From Lantana camara (taxonomy: Eukaryota; Streptophyta; Magnoliopsida; Lamiales; Verbenaceae), in the NCBI GenBank assembly GCA_037501455.1, contig CM074858.1, positions 75,118,501 to 75,182,500 of the forward strand: a DNA stretch of 64,000 nucleotides, read 5' to 3'. A model generated the notes under the pieces. That model had not been told where the DNA came from and made no database searches. It was given only the letters and a program-made list of their open reading frames with translations. Each line of letters begins with the position of its first letter. Within the stretch, counting starts at the first letter, position 1. The translations under genes were made by a program, and so were the position numbers. This document shows positions 1-11,149 of the stretch, one piece after another.

Positions 1-843
1 ACAAGGCTTCAATTCAGCACAGCTTTCCATCCTCAGACCGACGGACAATCAGAAAGGTTGATTAAGTATCTAGAGGATTTGTTGAGAGCATGTGCATTGG
101 ACTTTCAGAGTTCATGGAATGAACAGTTGCCGTTAATCGAGTTTGCTTACAACAATAGCTATCAAGCCTCGATTGAAATGGCCCCTTATGAAGCTCTTTA
201 TGGACGTAAATGTTGATCACCGTTGTTCTTTGACTTGGAGGAATGGAATTGGACCAAGCAAGAAGGGATTAAAAGAGGGGAAAAGAAGGAAAAACCCTCT
301 AAGGCTGTACAAGAGGCTATTGATAAGGTCCAGATAATTAGACAACGGATGAAGGCAGCTCAGGATCGACAAAAGAGTTATGCAGATCTTCGGAGAAAGA
401 ATTTGGAGTTTGACATTGGAGATAAGGTTTTCTTAAAGGCTTCCCCACGAAAAGGGTTCTCAAGGATTGGACGAGGAGGAAAATTAAACCCTCGGTATAT
501 GGGACCATATGAGATTTTGGATAAGATTGGGGATACGGCCTATCGACTGGACTTGCCTCCGAGTTTGACTGGAATTCATAACGTGTTTCATGTTTCACAG
601 CTCCGAAAGTTTTATCGAGACGAGTCCGAGTTTCTACCAGTTGAAGAAGTGGAATTAGAATCGGATCTCACCTTCATTCAGAAGCCGATTAAGATTTTGG
701 ATCAAAAATTTCAGGAACTTCGAAATCGGCGTATTCCACTAGTCAAGGTTCTTTGGAGAAATGATAAAACCGAAGAGGCTACGTGGGAGACGGAAGATAA
801 GATGAAAAGGTTTCACCCCGAGTTATTTCCGAGCGAGCAGTGA
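1..843 (+). pseudogene. Element A: end of Ty3/gypsy pol, integrase C-terminal half with chromodomain
   Basis: The window opens inside an integrase core (frame 1). The GQSERLIKYLED segment holds the catalytic glutamate of the DDE triad. It is followed by the integrase C-terminal domain (GDKVFLKASPRKGFSR, then NPRYMGPYEI) and a chromodomain ending in KVLWRNDKTEEATWE and FHPELF. This order and the chromodomain place it in the chromovirus, Tekay/Del-like group. The chromodomain of such integrases is known to guide insertion to heterochromatin. An in-frame TGA at 214-216, where relatives have an arginine codon after GRKC, breaks the frame, so this copy is a pseudogene. The frame ends at the TGA at 841-843, directly before a hairpin and polypurine tract. 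The rest of the element lies left of the window. Confidence 0.93.
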
Positions 844-876
844 ATCCGAGGACGGATTCTTTTAAGGGGGAGAGAT
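842..876 (+). promoter_or_regulatory. Hairpin and polypurine tract of element A
   Basis: Right after the pol stop comes AATCCG-AGGA-CGGATT, a perfect 6-bp stem with a 4-base loop, then TTTTAAGGGGGAGAGAT, the purine-rich primer site for plus-strand DNA synthesis. The LTR starts next. The same hairpin and purine tract recur in C, D, I and J (A-rich spacer slightly different in J). Confidence 0.85.
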
Positions 877-1469
877 TGTAACGCCCCGATTTCTCGGACG
901 TAAAGGTACGACGTATGTGTTTATCAATTTGCGCAAATTAATTGTTTTTACGTGTTTTATATTTAATTTTATTATAATTGTTATTATTTTACTGTATTAT
1001 ATTATACTATTTTATTTTAATATTATAAATTTTGAATATATATATTTCGTATTATATATATATATATGTTTAATTATATTATTATTAATTTAATGATTAT
1101 GCTAATTATATGTTATGTTAATTAATCATGTTTTAATTAATTAATTATGCATATATATATTTATACGTTGAATAATATATTTATGCATGAATATCATAAT
1201 TATGCATGGGAATTATTTATGCATGGATTTTATTTCATTTTGCATGGGAATTAATATATTATGCATGAATTGCATGGAATTTCATAATTTATGCATGAAT
1301 TGCATGAATGAGTTTGTTCGTTTATTTTGTGTTTCGTTCTTATATGATATGATATTGAATTGCCACGATTTTGTAATATGTCGTACATATATGTGTTATG
1401 AACATGATTTTATGCTCAATTTATGTTTTCGAATTCATTTGATATGTTAACGGATTTAATTTGTTTCGA

Positions 1470-1556
1470 GGAACCAAATCGGGGGCTAACGAGCACTTAG
1501 CGTACCCTTGGTTCCGAATTTAATATCTTGAGCTCGGGAACTCGGATTCGAGTTCC
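1470..1556 (+). other. Paired leader hairpins in LTR A
   Basis: Two stems are visible. GGAACCAA (1470-1477) pairs with TTGGTTCC (1508-1515) and encloses GCTAA/TTAGC. GGAACTCG-GATT-CGAGTTCC (1537-1556) is a perfect 8-bp stem. The block recurs in LTRs D, G, I and J. Confidence 0.6.
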
Positions 1557-2551
1557 GTCAACTCCGCTGAACTCGTAACGAAAATTCGAGTTTAGTAAAC
1601 TTAGCCTTACAATTTTCCTAAGTCATTGAAACTCCGAAATCCAACCGAAAGACGAAACGGCATTCAATTTGACCTTGTTGTACAAAATCAGCCATATCTT
1701 GCCCAAACCATAACCAAATTAACCATGGTTTGATTCTTTGAAACCCTAACTCAACCATCTATCATGAAATATCAAGCCTTGACCGAGATTATCCTCACAC
1801 AATCCCCAAAACTCAGCCAAAGCTACTGTTCTTCATTCCAGTCCCCGTAACCCTTCCATCCTTGGAGATTTTGGAGCTCAAACCTCATCCAAACTTCATC
1901 CATTCATCAAGTTAAGTTAAGGGTTGTATTATATGATTAATTCTGATCATTTCCACCCTTTCATTCATGAATTTGAGCATGGTTTCATCATTTCTGGGCG
2001 TTTTTCCGAAAATAAGAGATTTTGGGCAAAATGTTGATCTTCTTCGATTCTCAATGATTTTGATTGATTCCAAGCTTGAGATTGATTGTTTTGACATCCT
2101 CATATCATTTATGGTCATTGATTTCGTGGTTGTTGAGATATTTATGATATATCATTTATGACATTTTTAAGAAAATCCACCTGAAGGTCACGTACGGTTG
2201 ATGACTTGTTTGAGCTTGTTTGGGACTGATTTACTTGTTGAATTCATGTTGTTTTGCTGCACATTTGATGGACTTATGGACCTGAATGAAATCGGATTAA
2301 TTGAGTTCAAGCTTGCCCTGTTTTTCTTCGCGTTTTGCCCTGTTTTTCACTCTGGTTTTTGCTGTCAAAACTACTGATATTCCTTCATGCTTTTGCTGTC
2401 AACTTTCTTGGTTTTTTAGCTTGTGTTGTGTTGAGTTTTGTTGCCATTTATGCCTTGCTTTGTTGCCTTCTTTCTTGCTGGAAATGGCTGCCTTTTTCCT
2501 GCTCTGTTTCCTGCGTGTTTTGCTGTCTGTTACGGGGGAACCGCTGCTGTG

Positions 2552-2676
2552 CGACACGGGGGTGTCGATTGTTGCTTTTCCGGCGAGACACGGGGGTGCT
2601 GTGTGGGCTGGTCTTGCTGTACCGAGACACGGGGGTGTCTCGGTCCAGGCTTAGGAGGTGACACGGGGGTGTCACC
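2552..2676 (+). repeat. GC-rich palindrome array in LTR A
   Basis: Three short inverted repeats with a GGGG centre stand in AT-rich DNA: arms CGACAC/GTGTCG from 2552, arms CCGAGACAC/GTGTCTCGG at 2622-2643, and arms GGTGACAC/GTGTCACC at 2657-2676. A fourth, damaged unit lies near 2586. They sit between the donor-like and acceptor-like sites of the LTR. Confidence 0.8.
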
Positions 2677-3676
2677 CCGTTTTGCTTGAGTTTTTGCTAC
2701 GTTTTCCTGGACTGTTGCTGCTGCCATTTCTGTTTGTTTGGTTGCTGTGTAGTGTGTTGTGTGCATGCATGAAAGTGATGTTGTGTGAGTGTTGCATGTG
2801 TATAATATATAGTATATATATATGCATGTAGTCTATATATATATTGCATGCGTGGGTTATATTTATATATATGTAGTATTTATGTGATTTATGCATGCAT
2901 GTGTGTGTGTGTATGTGTATATATATATATTATATATATACATATGATTATGTATTGTTATATATATATTATATTATATATATTTATTATATATTCTAAA
3001 TATTATTTGATTTAATTTAATTATTGAAATTAATTGGTTTATATTTCGCGTATTTTTTCTACCGACTATTGATTGAACGTTTTATTTATTCTATTCCTAA
3101 ATGTGAATTTGAATAATATGTGTTATGCTTATTAAATGGATTTAGATTAATTGATATGCATTATGAATTATGAATTTATGAATTTACGAATATTATGAAT
3201 GATATGAATTTATGAAATTATGAATTTATGAACTTATGAAATTGAATGAAATATATGAACGAATGAATAATTATATGTTTTAAATTTCTTAATAGTGCAC
3301 ATGAACATTTTTATGATATAATATGATCATTTATGCATTCATGTCATATTCACGTCATTGCCGAGCGTCATATGTGGTCATTGAGTCTCATACCTTTTCT
3401 TTTGCACAGATTCGGGTTTGGTCGGAGACGAGGGCGACCACTGAGACGCTTGTGCCTTTCTTTTGCTTTGGTTAAAGGTGGGTTTTTCTTCTGTTAGTTA
3501 AAACAACCTTATATATTCCTTATGTGCAAAGTTTTAAGCCAAAACCGTATATTTATATATATCGAGTCATTTCGGGTAAATAATTTCAAACGTATGACCC
3601 CGTTTCTTTTATTTATGAACCCTACCTTATGTCTGGCCAGATATTTATGATTTATGATTGCACGGGCCCCGGGACT

Positions 3677-4548
3677 TAGTATATGTGGCTAACCGAGGAA
3701 GCAAGGGCTGACGGGGATCCCATATACTAGTTCCAACCAAACTACGGTGATACCGGCCCTCGCTAGGGGTTTTAGCGAGGAATGGGAGCTGAGTGCCCTT
3801 GGGGGACTCATGTACCCCCATTGGCCTATGTATGAACCGGTGGCCGGGTCTTGCAAGCCTGTCCACCACCCGGAGGAAGAAGGAGTATATGAATGATTAT
3901 GATCATGTATTTATGAGCACAAAAGATTTATGTATGATAATGAATTATTGAATAATTAATTATGATTACACGAGGAGTAGGTTGGAGATTGTGCACGCCC
4001 ACTCGCCGGGCCATAAACCCTTATGAACATTTATGAACAATTATGAATGAATATGAACGTCGTAATCCCGTTGATGTTCTCTTTTATTTTAACCACTTGG
4101 GAAATTCTTTTCAAACTTCACACGGGATTAGGGTTTGCATGTATGTGTTTAATTTATGCGATATTATGTATCTTATACCCTGTTTTTATATCCACCAGTC
4201 TCTTTTAGACTGAACCCGGTTGTTTTTAGTTGTTTTGTGCAGGTATAGGAGTGCTAGGCGGGAATACAAGTCGTCTAGGTCTTGCATTTATGTTTAGCAC
4301 TTCTTTTCGGTCTCATACTTTCATTCTCTCATTATTTTTGTATATGATTATAGTTTATGCTTGGAGCGTTATGATTTTGTGGGACGTGAGTGCCGTTGAA
4401 TATTTGAATGCTCTTGTATATCTATTTTTGGAGCTTGGTGGCTCATTGTATATGCTATGTTATTCTTGCTTCCGCGAATTTTATTTTAACTCTGATTTTA
4501 AGTTATCTTGAACTGATTGGTTTAAGGGTTAGTCCCGCCTAGCATAGC
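3677..4548 (+). other. Predicted structured leader module in LTR A
   Basis: Stems found by eye: P1 TAGTATATG (3677-3685) with CATATACTA (3721-3729); P2 CCTCGCTA (3758-3765) with TAGCGAGG (3773-3780); P3 TGGGGG (3800-3805) with CCCCCA (3815-3820), loop ACTCATGTA; P4 GGTGG (3839-3843) with CCACC (3863-3867); P5 TAATCCCGT (4063-4071) with ACGGGATTA (4122-4130); P6 CAGTCT (4196-4201) with AGACTG (4207-4212). TGCTAGGCGGGA near 4247 is complementary to TCCCGCCTAGCA near 4532. Other LTR families keep the pairing with different bases. Confidence 0.65.
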
Positions 4549-5755
4549 GTGTGTGTTGTGTCCCCGTTCGCCGTGGATTTGGCACGTGTATGGACTTCCA
4601 TTTCATATACGGGTCGGGTCACGGTGCGGGGGATGTGATACCTTACGCTCGGGTGCTACACCCGCACTGAGACCCAGACCCGATCATGAAATGGAAATCC
4701 ATGCCCGAATCCGAATCACAGCGAACGGGAGACCAACACACACGCTATGCTAGGCGGATATAACTCGACAAACTCAGAGCGCGGAAGCAAATTAAACATT
4801 CAACATCAGATAGCGGAAGCATTTAAAGCAACATTCAAAACAAGTGACGGGTTCAACTAGCATAGATACCTAGTCCCGAATATCAGAGTATCAAACATAA
4901 TGTAATAATCATCAAGTGCTACACAGGGCCGAATACGAATGCCACACAGGGCTACAGAAAGGTAAAGTATAATCTCAAGTCTACAAGTCATAACATAAGT
5001 AAAGTGTATGAAATTCAAATGCAACTAGAAAGACTAGACCGACGAAGTGTAACTCAAGGACTCACTCCCGCCTAGCAAATGCCAAAAGACCTGCAACTAA
5101 AAGTTTAAATGAGGGGTCAGTCAACTTGACCGAGTGAGGGGGCTAACACACACCCACGATATGTATATATAGAATCACAACACAGATTAAAGTAGGAATC
5201 ATGAACCGAGGATAGGTGTTGCATACCAAAACATTTCGAAAGTACCCCAAAAGATAGATATATAAGTTTAGAAAACATTTCAGAAACTCTATCCCGATTC
5301 ATAATTCCTAAACAGAACACATGCTCGGCGAGTACGAGCTTCCCACCTTTACTCCTCAGAACATAAATCAAAATCAATCCACCCTCTACACCAATGATGG
5401 AGGAGATGTACAGTCCCCAAACCATCCAGAATAAACCGTCTAAAATAGACTCGATCTCAAGGGGGTAGCGAACCCACAAGAGTCATCCCCGGCCTTAGCC
5501 GAAGGCTCAAGATATCACGCCTACCTCATCACCCTAAGGTTGCGCAATTATATCTCAAATGGAAACTACGCACATGGTTGAAACTCCGACGGCCGTAACC
5601 GTCCCGGAGGCCCCATTACCCGTAGCTCCTCGGATCCACAATAGAACAGAACAGAACAGATACCAATCTTTCATGGCAAATCTCGCTACAGAATCGTAAC
5701 ACAACTGAATTTTCCAAAATAGCTTACATATGCCTCAAAAACTGGTTTTTATATA

Positions 5756-5900
5756 TATTCCTACGCGATGGAATTTAAGCCCGTAGACACCCACCCACGC
5801 AGAACCCACGCGATGGAATTTAAGCCCCGTAAGCACCCATCCACGAAGGACCCACCCGATGGAATTTAAGCCCGTAAGCACCCATCCACGCAGAACGCAC
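5756..5900. repeat. Three-unit tandem repeat in LTR H
   Basis: A unit of about 45-50 bp repeats three times, each with CGATGGAATTTAAGCCC followed by CGTA(A/G)(G/A)CACCCA and a CACGCAGAAC-type spacer. Small substitutions and a 1-bp indel separate the copies. Nothing coding is seen. Confidence 0.8.
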
Positions 5901-8219
5901 GCAAGGTCATAAACATATCATATCCAACACATACGTATTTATAGTAAGTTATACTCGCACAGAAGGGTAGAAATCAGCTTGTAAAGGCCATAGGTCGCAT
6001 AACTATAAAAAATCATAAACCTCACCTCGTGAAAGTAGAGTCTGAGAGTGTGAAGGGCCAAACACTCTAAACCTCGGGCCCACCGGCACCACCAAACTCT
6101 GTGACAAGATATACAGAAGCCCAGACTTAGACTCTATATGAACCAAACAAGACGCACGGCGTTGCTCAACATGATCGTGGCTATGCATAAGTGTTCATGT
6201 TGTGCTTGGCTAAGGTGTCGTGGTCATTCAAGGCATATCAATGCTCAACAAGGTCATATTTACAACCAACAGACACGCAATTCCATATGCAAAGATGCAA
6301 GATCAATTTAGGAAGTCAATGTATTCACGAAATGTATATTAAATCATCCAATGTCACGGGGTTCAATTATAGTATTACAATTAAGTATCAAGTTCATGTC
6401 GAGTTATAAAGTGCATAAGTAAGAGCAACTTGATCATATAAACATACAAAGTTGTTGTACGTAGATGGCATGCTTGATACAAATAAAGAGTGCATTTAAT
6501 TCACTTAAGATCATACTTTACAACTTCACAACATGTTTGGTACACAAGCTCAAGTCACATTCATAGTTTGATAAATATTACACTTACATCCCCTAAGTCA
6601 TTTATAAAAGTTTAGAATTATCACACATACATCCCCTTAGTTGATTACTAAGCATAATTGTTCGTTTAAGGTGTTTATACAATTATTCAACTAGGAATTA
6701 ATTACTTACAAACATGATAATTATCAATTTATCTTAATTCATAATATACCATTTTCGAGTAGTAGGAATAAATCAAGATATTACAATTCTAACTCATATC
6801 ATGCATCAAGTCTCAAGTTGTTCAAGCATCTTTCATGTATCTCAATTTTATATTTGAAACACAATTTACAACAAACATAACATTGAGAACGTCTCAAATT
6901 CATATAGAGAAATCACAACATGTTCGTTCTTCTAAAATATCATTCAAGTTCATTTAGTCACATAAGAAATTAGTTTCTAGATATTACACTAACACCCCTT
7001 CATATCTAAACACATAGTATAAATTCATCACATCGGGATTGAAATTGTAAATCAAAACATTCATGCATATCACAATCCATTCAATACATGTTTCCGTATA
7101 CGATTGGAATACATCTCGATCAACAAACCAACAATAACCAATTTATTTGCACTTAAAACAATTAATTCAAATAATCACAATTACGTAAAATAATTCGTAA
7201 TAAATAGATCGAGTGTCCGATTAACGAACGGAAAGTGGCATTGAACTCACCACAACGAGAAGAACATTCTGACCAGACACCGCCGGAAGGCCACCACTGT
7301 AGCTTCCGAAATTTGGCCGGACCGCCGCCGGGCCGCCAAAGAAAGTCGCCGGAAAAATCCTGAAAAATCAGTCCTAAATGAAGTCTTCGTGCCCGTTCCG
7401 AATCCTCGATCAATTTCTGGAAATTCCAAGCCAATCGTCCTAGATCTTAGATCCAAGAATACGAAAACCCTAAAATCTTCAAACTTAAATTACTTCCAAA
7501 CTGGTTAACCAAAATGCGATCCGTAAAAGGCATTGTCTTACCCGTGACGATCTCTTCGAAAGCCCTAAGGTAGCTCGCCAGATAAATCCTTGGAGATAGC
7601 GCCGCCGTTGTACCGCCACTGTGCCGCCGCGATCCGCCGCCAATTGGCCGAATCAGGAGTCGTGTGATCAATTACCACTAGTTCTCGTCGTTCCGAACAA
7701 CTTTTGTGAAGAGCCCGAGGCCAAAAGATGGCCGGAAAAGGCCCCTGTTGGCCGCCGAATATTCTGCCGCCGTACACGTCGCCGGAACCACCACCTACGG
7801 CCAAAATCTGGTGAAATTGATGCCGGAAATGAACTCAGGAGGTCGAAAAACCTTGGAAACCAAAGAGGGTCGCTAAAAAAGACCGCCGGAGGCGGCTGAA
7901 TCGTGCCGCTATAGTGACGGGCGCCGCCGCCGACGTCAAGCGATACGCCGGGAAGTCCTCTTACTGGGTCTTCGGTGCGTACATCGAGGAGGTGGCCGGA
8001 AATGTCCGCGAAAGGCCAGCGAAGTGACGGTGGTCTGACACCTACGCCGCTGCTACTCAAATCCGGCGATAACTCAGCCACCGTTTCGTTTTTAGGCAGC
8101 AAAATTGGTACTCTTGCGTACGTCTCTCCGAGATAATCGAAATGGTCTATTCATTTATTAAATTCCGTCGAGAAACGATCGAGTTATGAGCTCGTAACCG
8201 AAGCCGCGCATAGTGACCA

Positions 8220-8307
8220 CGGGAGAGAGAGTGGGAGGGGAGAGAGAGAAGTGAGAGAGAGAAAAAGGAGATTGGGAGAAATGTGTCTTGTGCACAAGCT
8301 ATATAGA
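8220..8307 (-). promoter_or_regulatory. Candidate promoter of LTR H: TATA box and CT-rich start region
   Basis: On the minus strand CTATATAGC (about 8299-8307) is followed at the usual spacing by a long CT-rich stretch (about 8270 down to 8220). A TATA box then a TC-microsatellite is a common plant core-promoter and 5' leader layout. The start site is inferred only. Confidence 0.5.
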
Positions 8308-8739
8308 ACCGGGTATTCTTATCGCATAGCAAAGAGTAATAGCGCGTACAAATTATCGTAAATAAAATTGGTAAAGTTACGAATAAGCATTCAAGCTCCG
8401 AATTAATCTTAGAAATTAAAATGAAATAGAGATTTACCAATTAGAGTTTAATTCAATTTAATTTTAGAAACCTTTCGTACAATTTAACGACACTTCTTAA
8501 ACATACGATTGATAATTAATGTCAAGGAATTCAAGTAAACCGAAATTAAACAAGTTAAGTAACATGATGGATTTAAAATCAACTTAACCATTAATTTTAG
8601 AATAATCCGACTGATCACATATTAAATTGGATTTACATTGAATCACATAATTCAAGAACTCCTAAATTAAACACACACAAGTGTAGAGACTTACTTGTTA
8701 ATATCGTCAGGACGCCCTTCGAGAGTACGGGGCGTCACA

Positions 8740-10576
8740 CATAATCCTCGAGAATTTCCATCCACCGACACTGTGTCCTATTCAAATCCTTTTGAGAAAA
8801 CAAATACTGAAGGCTCTTATGGTCCGTAAAAATCTCAAAAGAAGTTCCATACAGATAATGTCTCCACTTCCCTAAAGCAAAAACCACCGCTGCAAGTTCA
8901 AGGTCGTGAGTGGGATAATTTTTCTCATGCTCTTTCAATTTCCTAGAGGCATAAGCAATTACTCTCCCGTTCTGCATTAAAACACAACCTAAGCCTTCAT
9001 GAGAAGCATCAGTATACACCACAAACCCTTCAATACCATCCGGAAGGCCTAATATCGGTGCATAAGTTAACTTATCTTTCAAGAGCTGAAAATTAGCTTA
9101 ACACCTCTCATCCCGTTTAAACTGAACTTCTTTCTTGGTTAATCGGGTCAATGGAGCCACGATCTTTGAGAAATCCTTAACAAATCTTCGATAATAACCG
9201 GCTAACCCCAAGAAACTTCGAATCTCGGAAACATTCTTAGGACTCTGCCACTGTGAAACAGCCTCTACTTTCGAAGGATCTACTTCCAATCCTTTGTTCG
9301 AAATAATATGACCCAAGAAACTTACTCTGTCAATCCAGAACTCACATTTACTGAACTTGGTATAAAGCTGGTTATCTCTCAAAGTCTCCAACACCAATCT
9401 CAGATGACGAGCATGATCCTCTTCCGACCTCGAATATACCAAAATATCATCAATAAAGATTACTACAAACTTATTGAGGTAAGGGCGAAAAATCCGATGC
9501 ATCATGTCCATAAAAGTTGCCAGCACGTTCGTTAACCCAAATGGCATCACCACAAATTCGTAATGTCCATACCGGGTATTAAATCCTGTCTTAGGAATAT
9601 CTTCCTCCTTAATCTTTAACTGTTAATATCCTTGCCTTAGGTCGAGTTTAGAATATACCCTTCACCCTTGTAACATATCAAACAAATCTTCTATATGAGG
9701 CAAAGGATATTTATTCTTTACAGTCATCTGATTCAACTCCCGGTAATCAATGCACATTCTCAGAGTTCCATCTTTCTTCTTAACAAAGAGAACTAGTGCG
9801 CCCCACGGTGATGAACTTGGTCGAATATACCCATTCTTGAGAAGATCTTCCAACTGAACTTTTAACTCCTGTAACTCTGCCGGTGCCATCCGGTAAGGAG
9901 TCTTAGAATAAGGTTCAGATCCCGGATATAAGTCTATTACAAATTCAATCTCTCGATCCGGAGGTAAAGAACCTAAAACGTCGGGAAACACCTCAAGATA
10001 TTCCTTCACCACTTCTGTCTTTTCAAGTTTCGCCTGATCTTTCGGCTTATTCCAGATATAGGTAATATATCCCATAGCCCCATTCCTTATCAGTTTATGA
10101 GCTTCAGTGAACGATAAAAGAGAAGCAATCTTTGATTCTTTCCCCACTGTCACTTCTTCTCCCAAATTAACCGTCTTGGTAAAACAATCAACCGTGGCAT
10201 GATACCGAAATAACCAATCCATTCCCAGAATAACCCCGTATCTGTTCATCGGCATAACCACCAAGTCTGCCTGATATTCTCTGCCTTCAAACCCAATTAC
10301 ACAATCTCTGACCACCTGATCCGTCTCAAGACTTCCACCCAACGACGAACTTACCACATAACAAGCATTTAAGCATATAACAGGCAAACATAATGTATCA
10401 ACTAATTTGCAAGAAATAAAAGAATGAGTCGCTCCAGGGTCAAATAATGCATGTATGTTCGTGTTATGGATGCATATCGTACCTTCCACCATAGCATTGG
10501 GATTAGCTTCCACATCTTGCTCTTCACCCGCAAGGGCAGACGCACGAGCCGGTATCATTAGCCTCTGAGCTCCCTG
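8740..10576 (-). pseudogene. Element B protease, reverse transcriptase and start of RNase H
   Basis: From high to low coordinates the frame shows protease ([12 protein letters not shown] near 10430), RT ([28 protein letters not shown], then PFGLTN and the catalytic FIDDILVYS near 9440) and RNase H ([30 protein letters not shown]). It is one frame broken by stops at 9662-9664, 9623-9625 and 9098-9100. It ends abruptly at 8740 inside RNase H because LTR H is inserted. The protease has DPG where most retroviral-type proteases have DSG or DTG; C shows the same, so this is probably a family trait rather than decay. RT copies the element RNA and RNase H removes it. This copy cannot make the full protein. 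Confidence 0.92.
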
Positions 10577-11149
10577 TTAATAGCCTGGAGTCTTGTCTGG
10601 ACAAGTGTTAGCCATATGTGTTACTTTCCAGCATATCAAACACTGACCCAACCTTTTTCTGTTGTTGTTGTATGAATGTGTAGGGCCTCCACAATACAAA
10701 AATGGTAGCCTATCCTTTCGTGGGTCGGAAGGAACTGGAGGTACTTGTGGCTTCGGTGGTGTAGTTCCCGTAGCTCGAAACTTCTTATTCTGTCCTTGGA
10801 ATGGTTGAGAAGGAGATACCATAGGCCTTTTCCCTTTTCCAAATCCGGATCCTTGCCCCATTTGCATCCGAGGAATGGGATCTTTCTTCTTGTATTCCTC
10901 TTCTTGTGTTAAAGCCCTTTGTATGGTATCAGCAAAAGACTCAAAGTTGTGACCTGCATGCCCATGCCTAAGATCCTGTCTCAAGCCAGAAATAAACTTC
11001 TTCGCCTTCCTCTTTTCATCCCTTGTGATGTGAGGTGCATATTTGCCAAGCCTATTGAAAAGAGAAAGATACTGAGCCACCGTCCGAGTTCCCTGCTTTA
11101 GATCCATGAATTCTTGTTCCTTTCTTTCCCGAACAACCTCAGGTACAAA
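10577..11149 (-). pseudogene. Element B Gag, C-terminal part
   Basis: This continues gag after the L insertion: MDLKQGTRTVAQYLSLFNRL is the retrotransposon Gag core, then a basic proline-rich linker and two zinc-knuckle remnants. The first has lost its first and last cysteines (FLYCGGPTHSYNNN). The second, CLICWKVTHMANTC, keeps CX2CX4HX4C. A TAA at 10577-10579 separates it from the protease, which relatives read in the same frame. Confidence 0.88.

Larger units (their letters stand above)
877..4660 (+). repeat. 3' LTR of element A
   Basis: The LTR begins TGTAACGCCCCG after the polypurine tract and ends GGTGCTACA, about 3.78 kb. It matches the LTRs of D over its whole length, with scattered changes. 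From left to right it holds an AT-rich promoter zone, paired hairpins at 1470-1556, a splice-donor-like end of a pyrimidine-rich leader near 1910, a GC-rich palindrome array at 2552-2676, TA and CATG-rich microsatellites at 2760-3000, an acceptor-like TTTTGCACAG near 3400, and the structured module at 3677-4548. After 4660 the sequence changes abruptly to minus-strand LTR H, so A was inserted there. The many short frames inside the LTR are not genes. Confidence 0.9.
4661..8739 (-). repeat. LTR H (minus strand), truncated by element A
   Basis: Read on the minus strand it begins TGTGACGCCCCG at 8739 and would end just beyond 4661, where A cuts it. The last bases before the cut contain CCGCCTAGCATAGCG, the usual near-terminal motif of LTRs in this window. 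H interrupts the RNase H region of element B after the codon pair for DY. Only one LTR of H is visible, so it may be a solo LTR or one end of an element off-window. The sequence is a separate family: a GC-rich part rich in CCG triplets at about 7260-8110, a three-unit tandem repeat near 5760-5900, and no clear copy of the P1-P5 module. The frames in the CCG-rich part look like composition artefacts. Confidence 0.8.

Noticed and set aside
1..230. Close match of the window start to 28066-28290 considered as a recent duplication
   Set aside because: It falls in integrase sequence shared by A and D, which belong to the same family; the surrounding deletions differ.
7565..8102. Overlapping open frames on both strands in the CCG-rich part of LTR H
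   Set aside because: They are open on both strands at once, proline/arginine/glycine-rich, lack any domain and lie inside an LTR. Composition explains them.
10400..10450. DPG in place of DSG/DTG in the protease considered as an inactivating mutation
   Set aside because: B and C, which are separate insertions with different Gags, share it, so it is more likely a family trait. Whether the enzyme works cannot be judged here.
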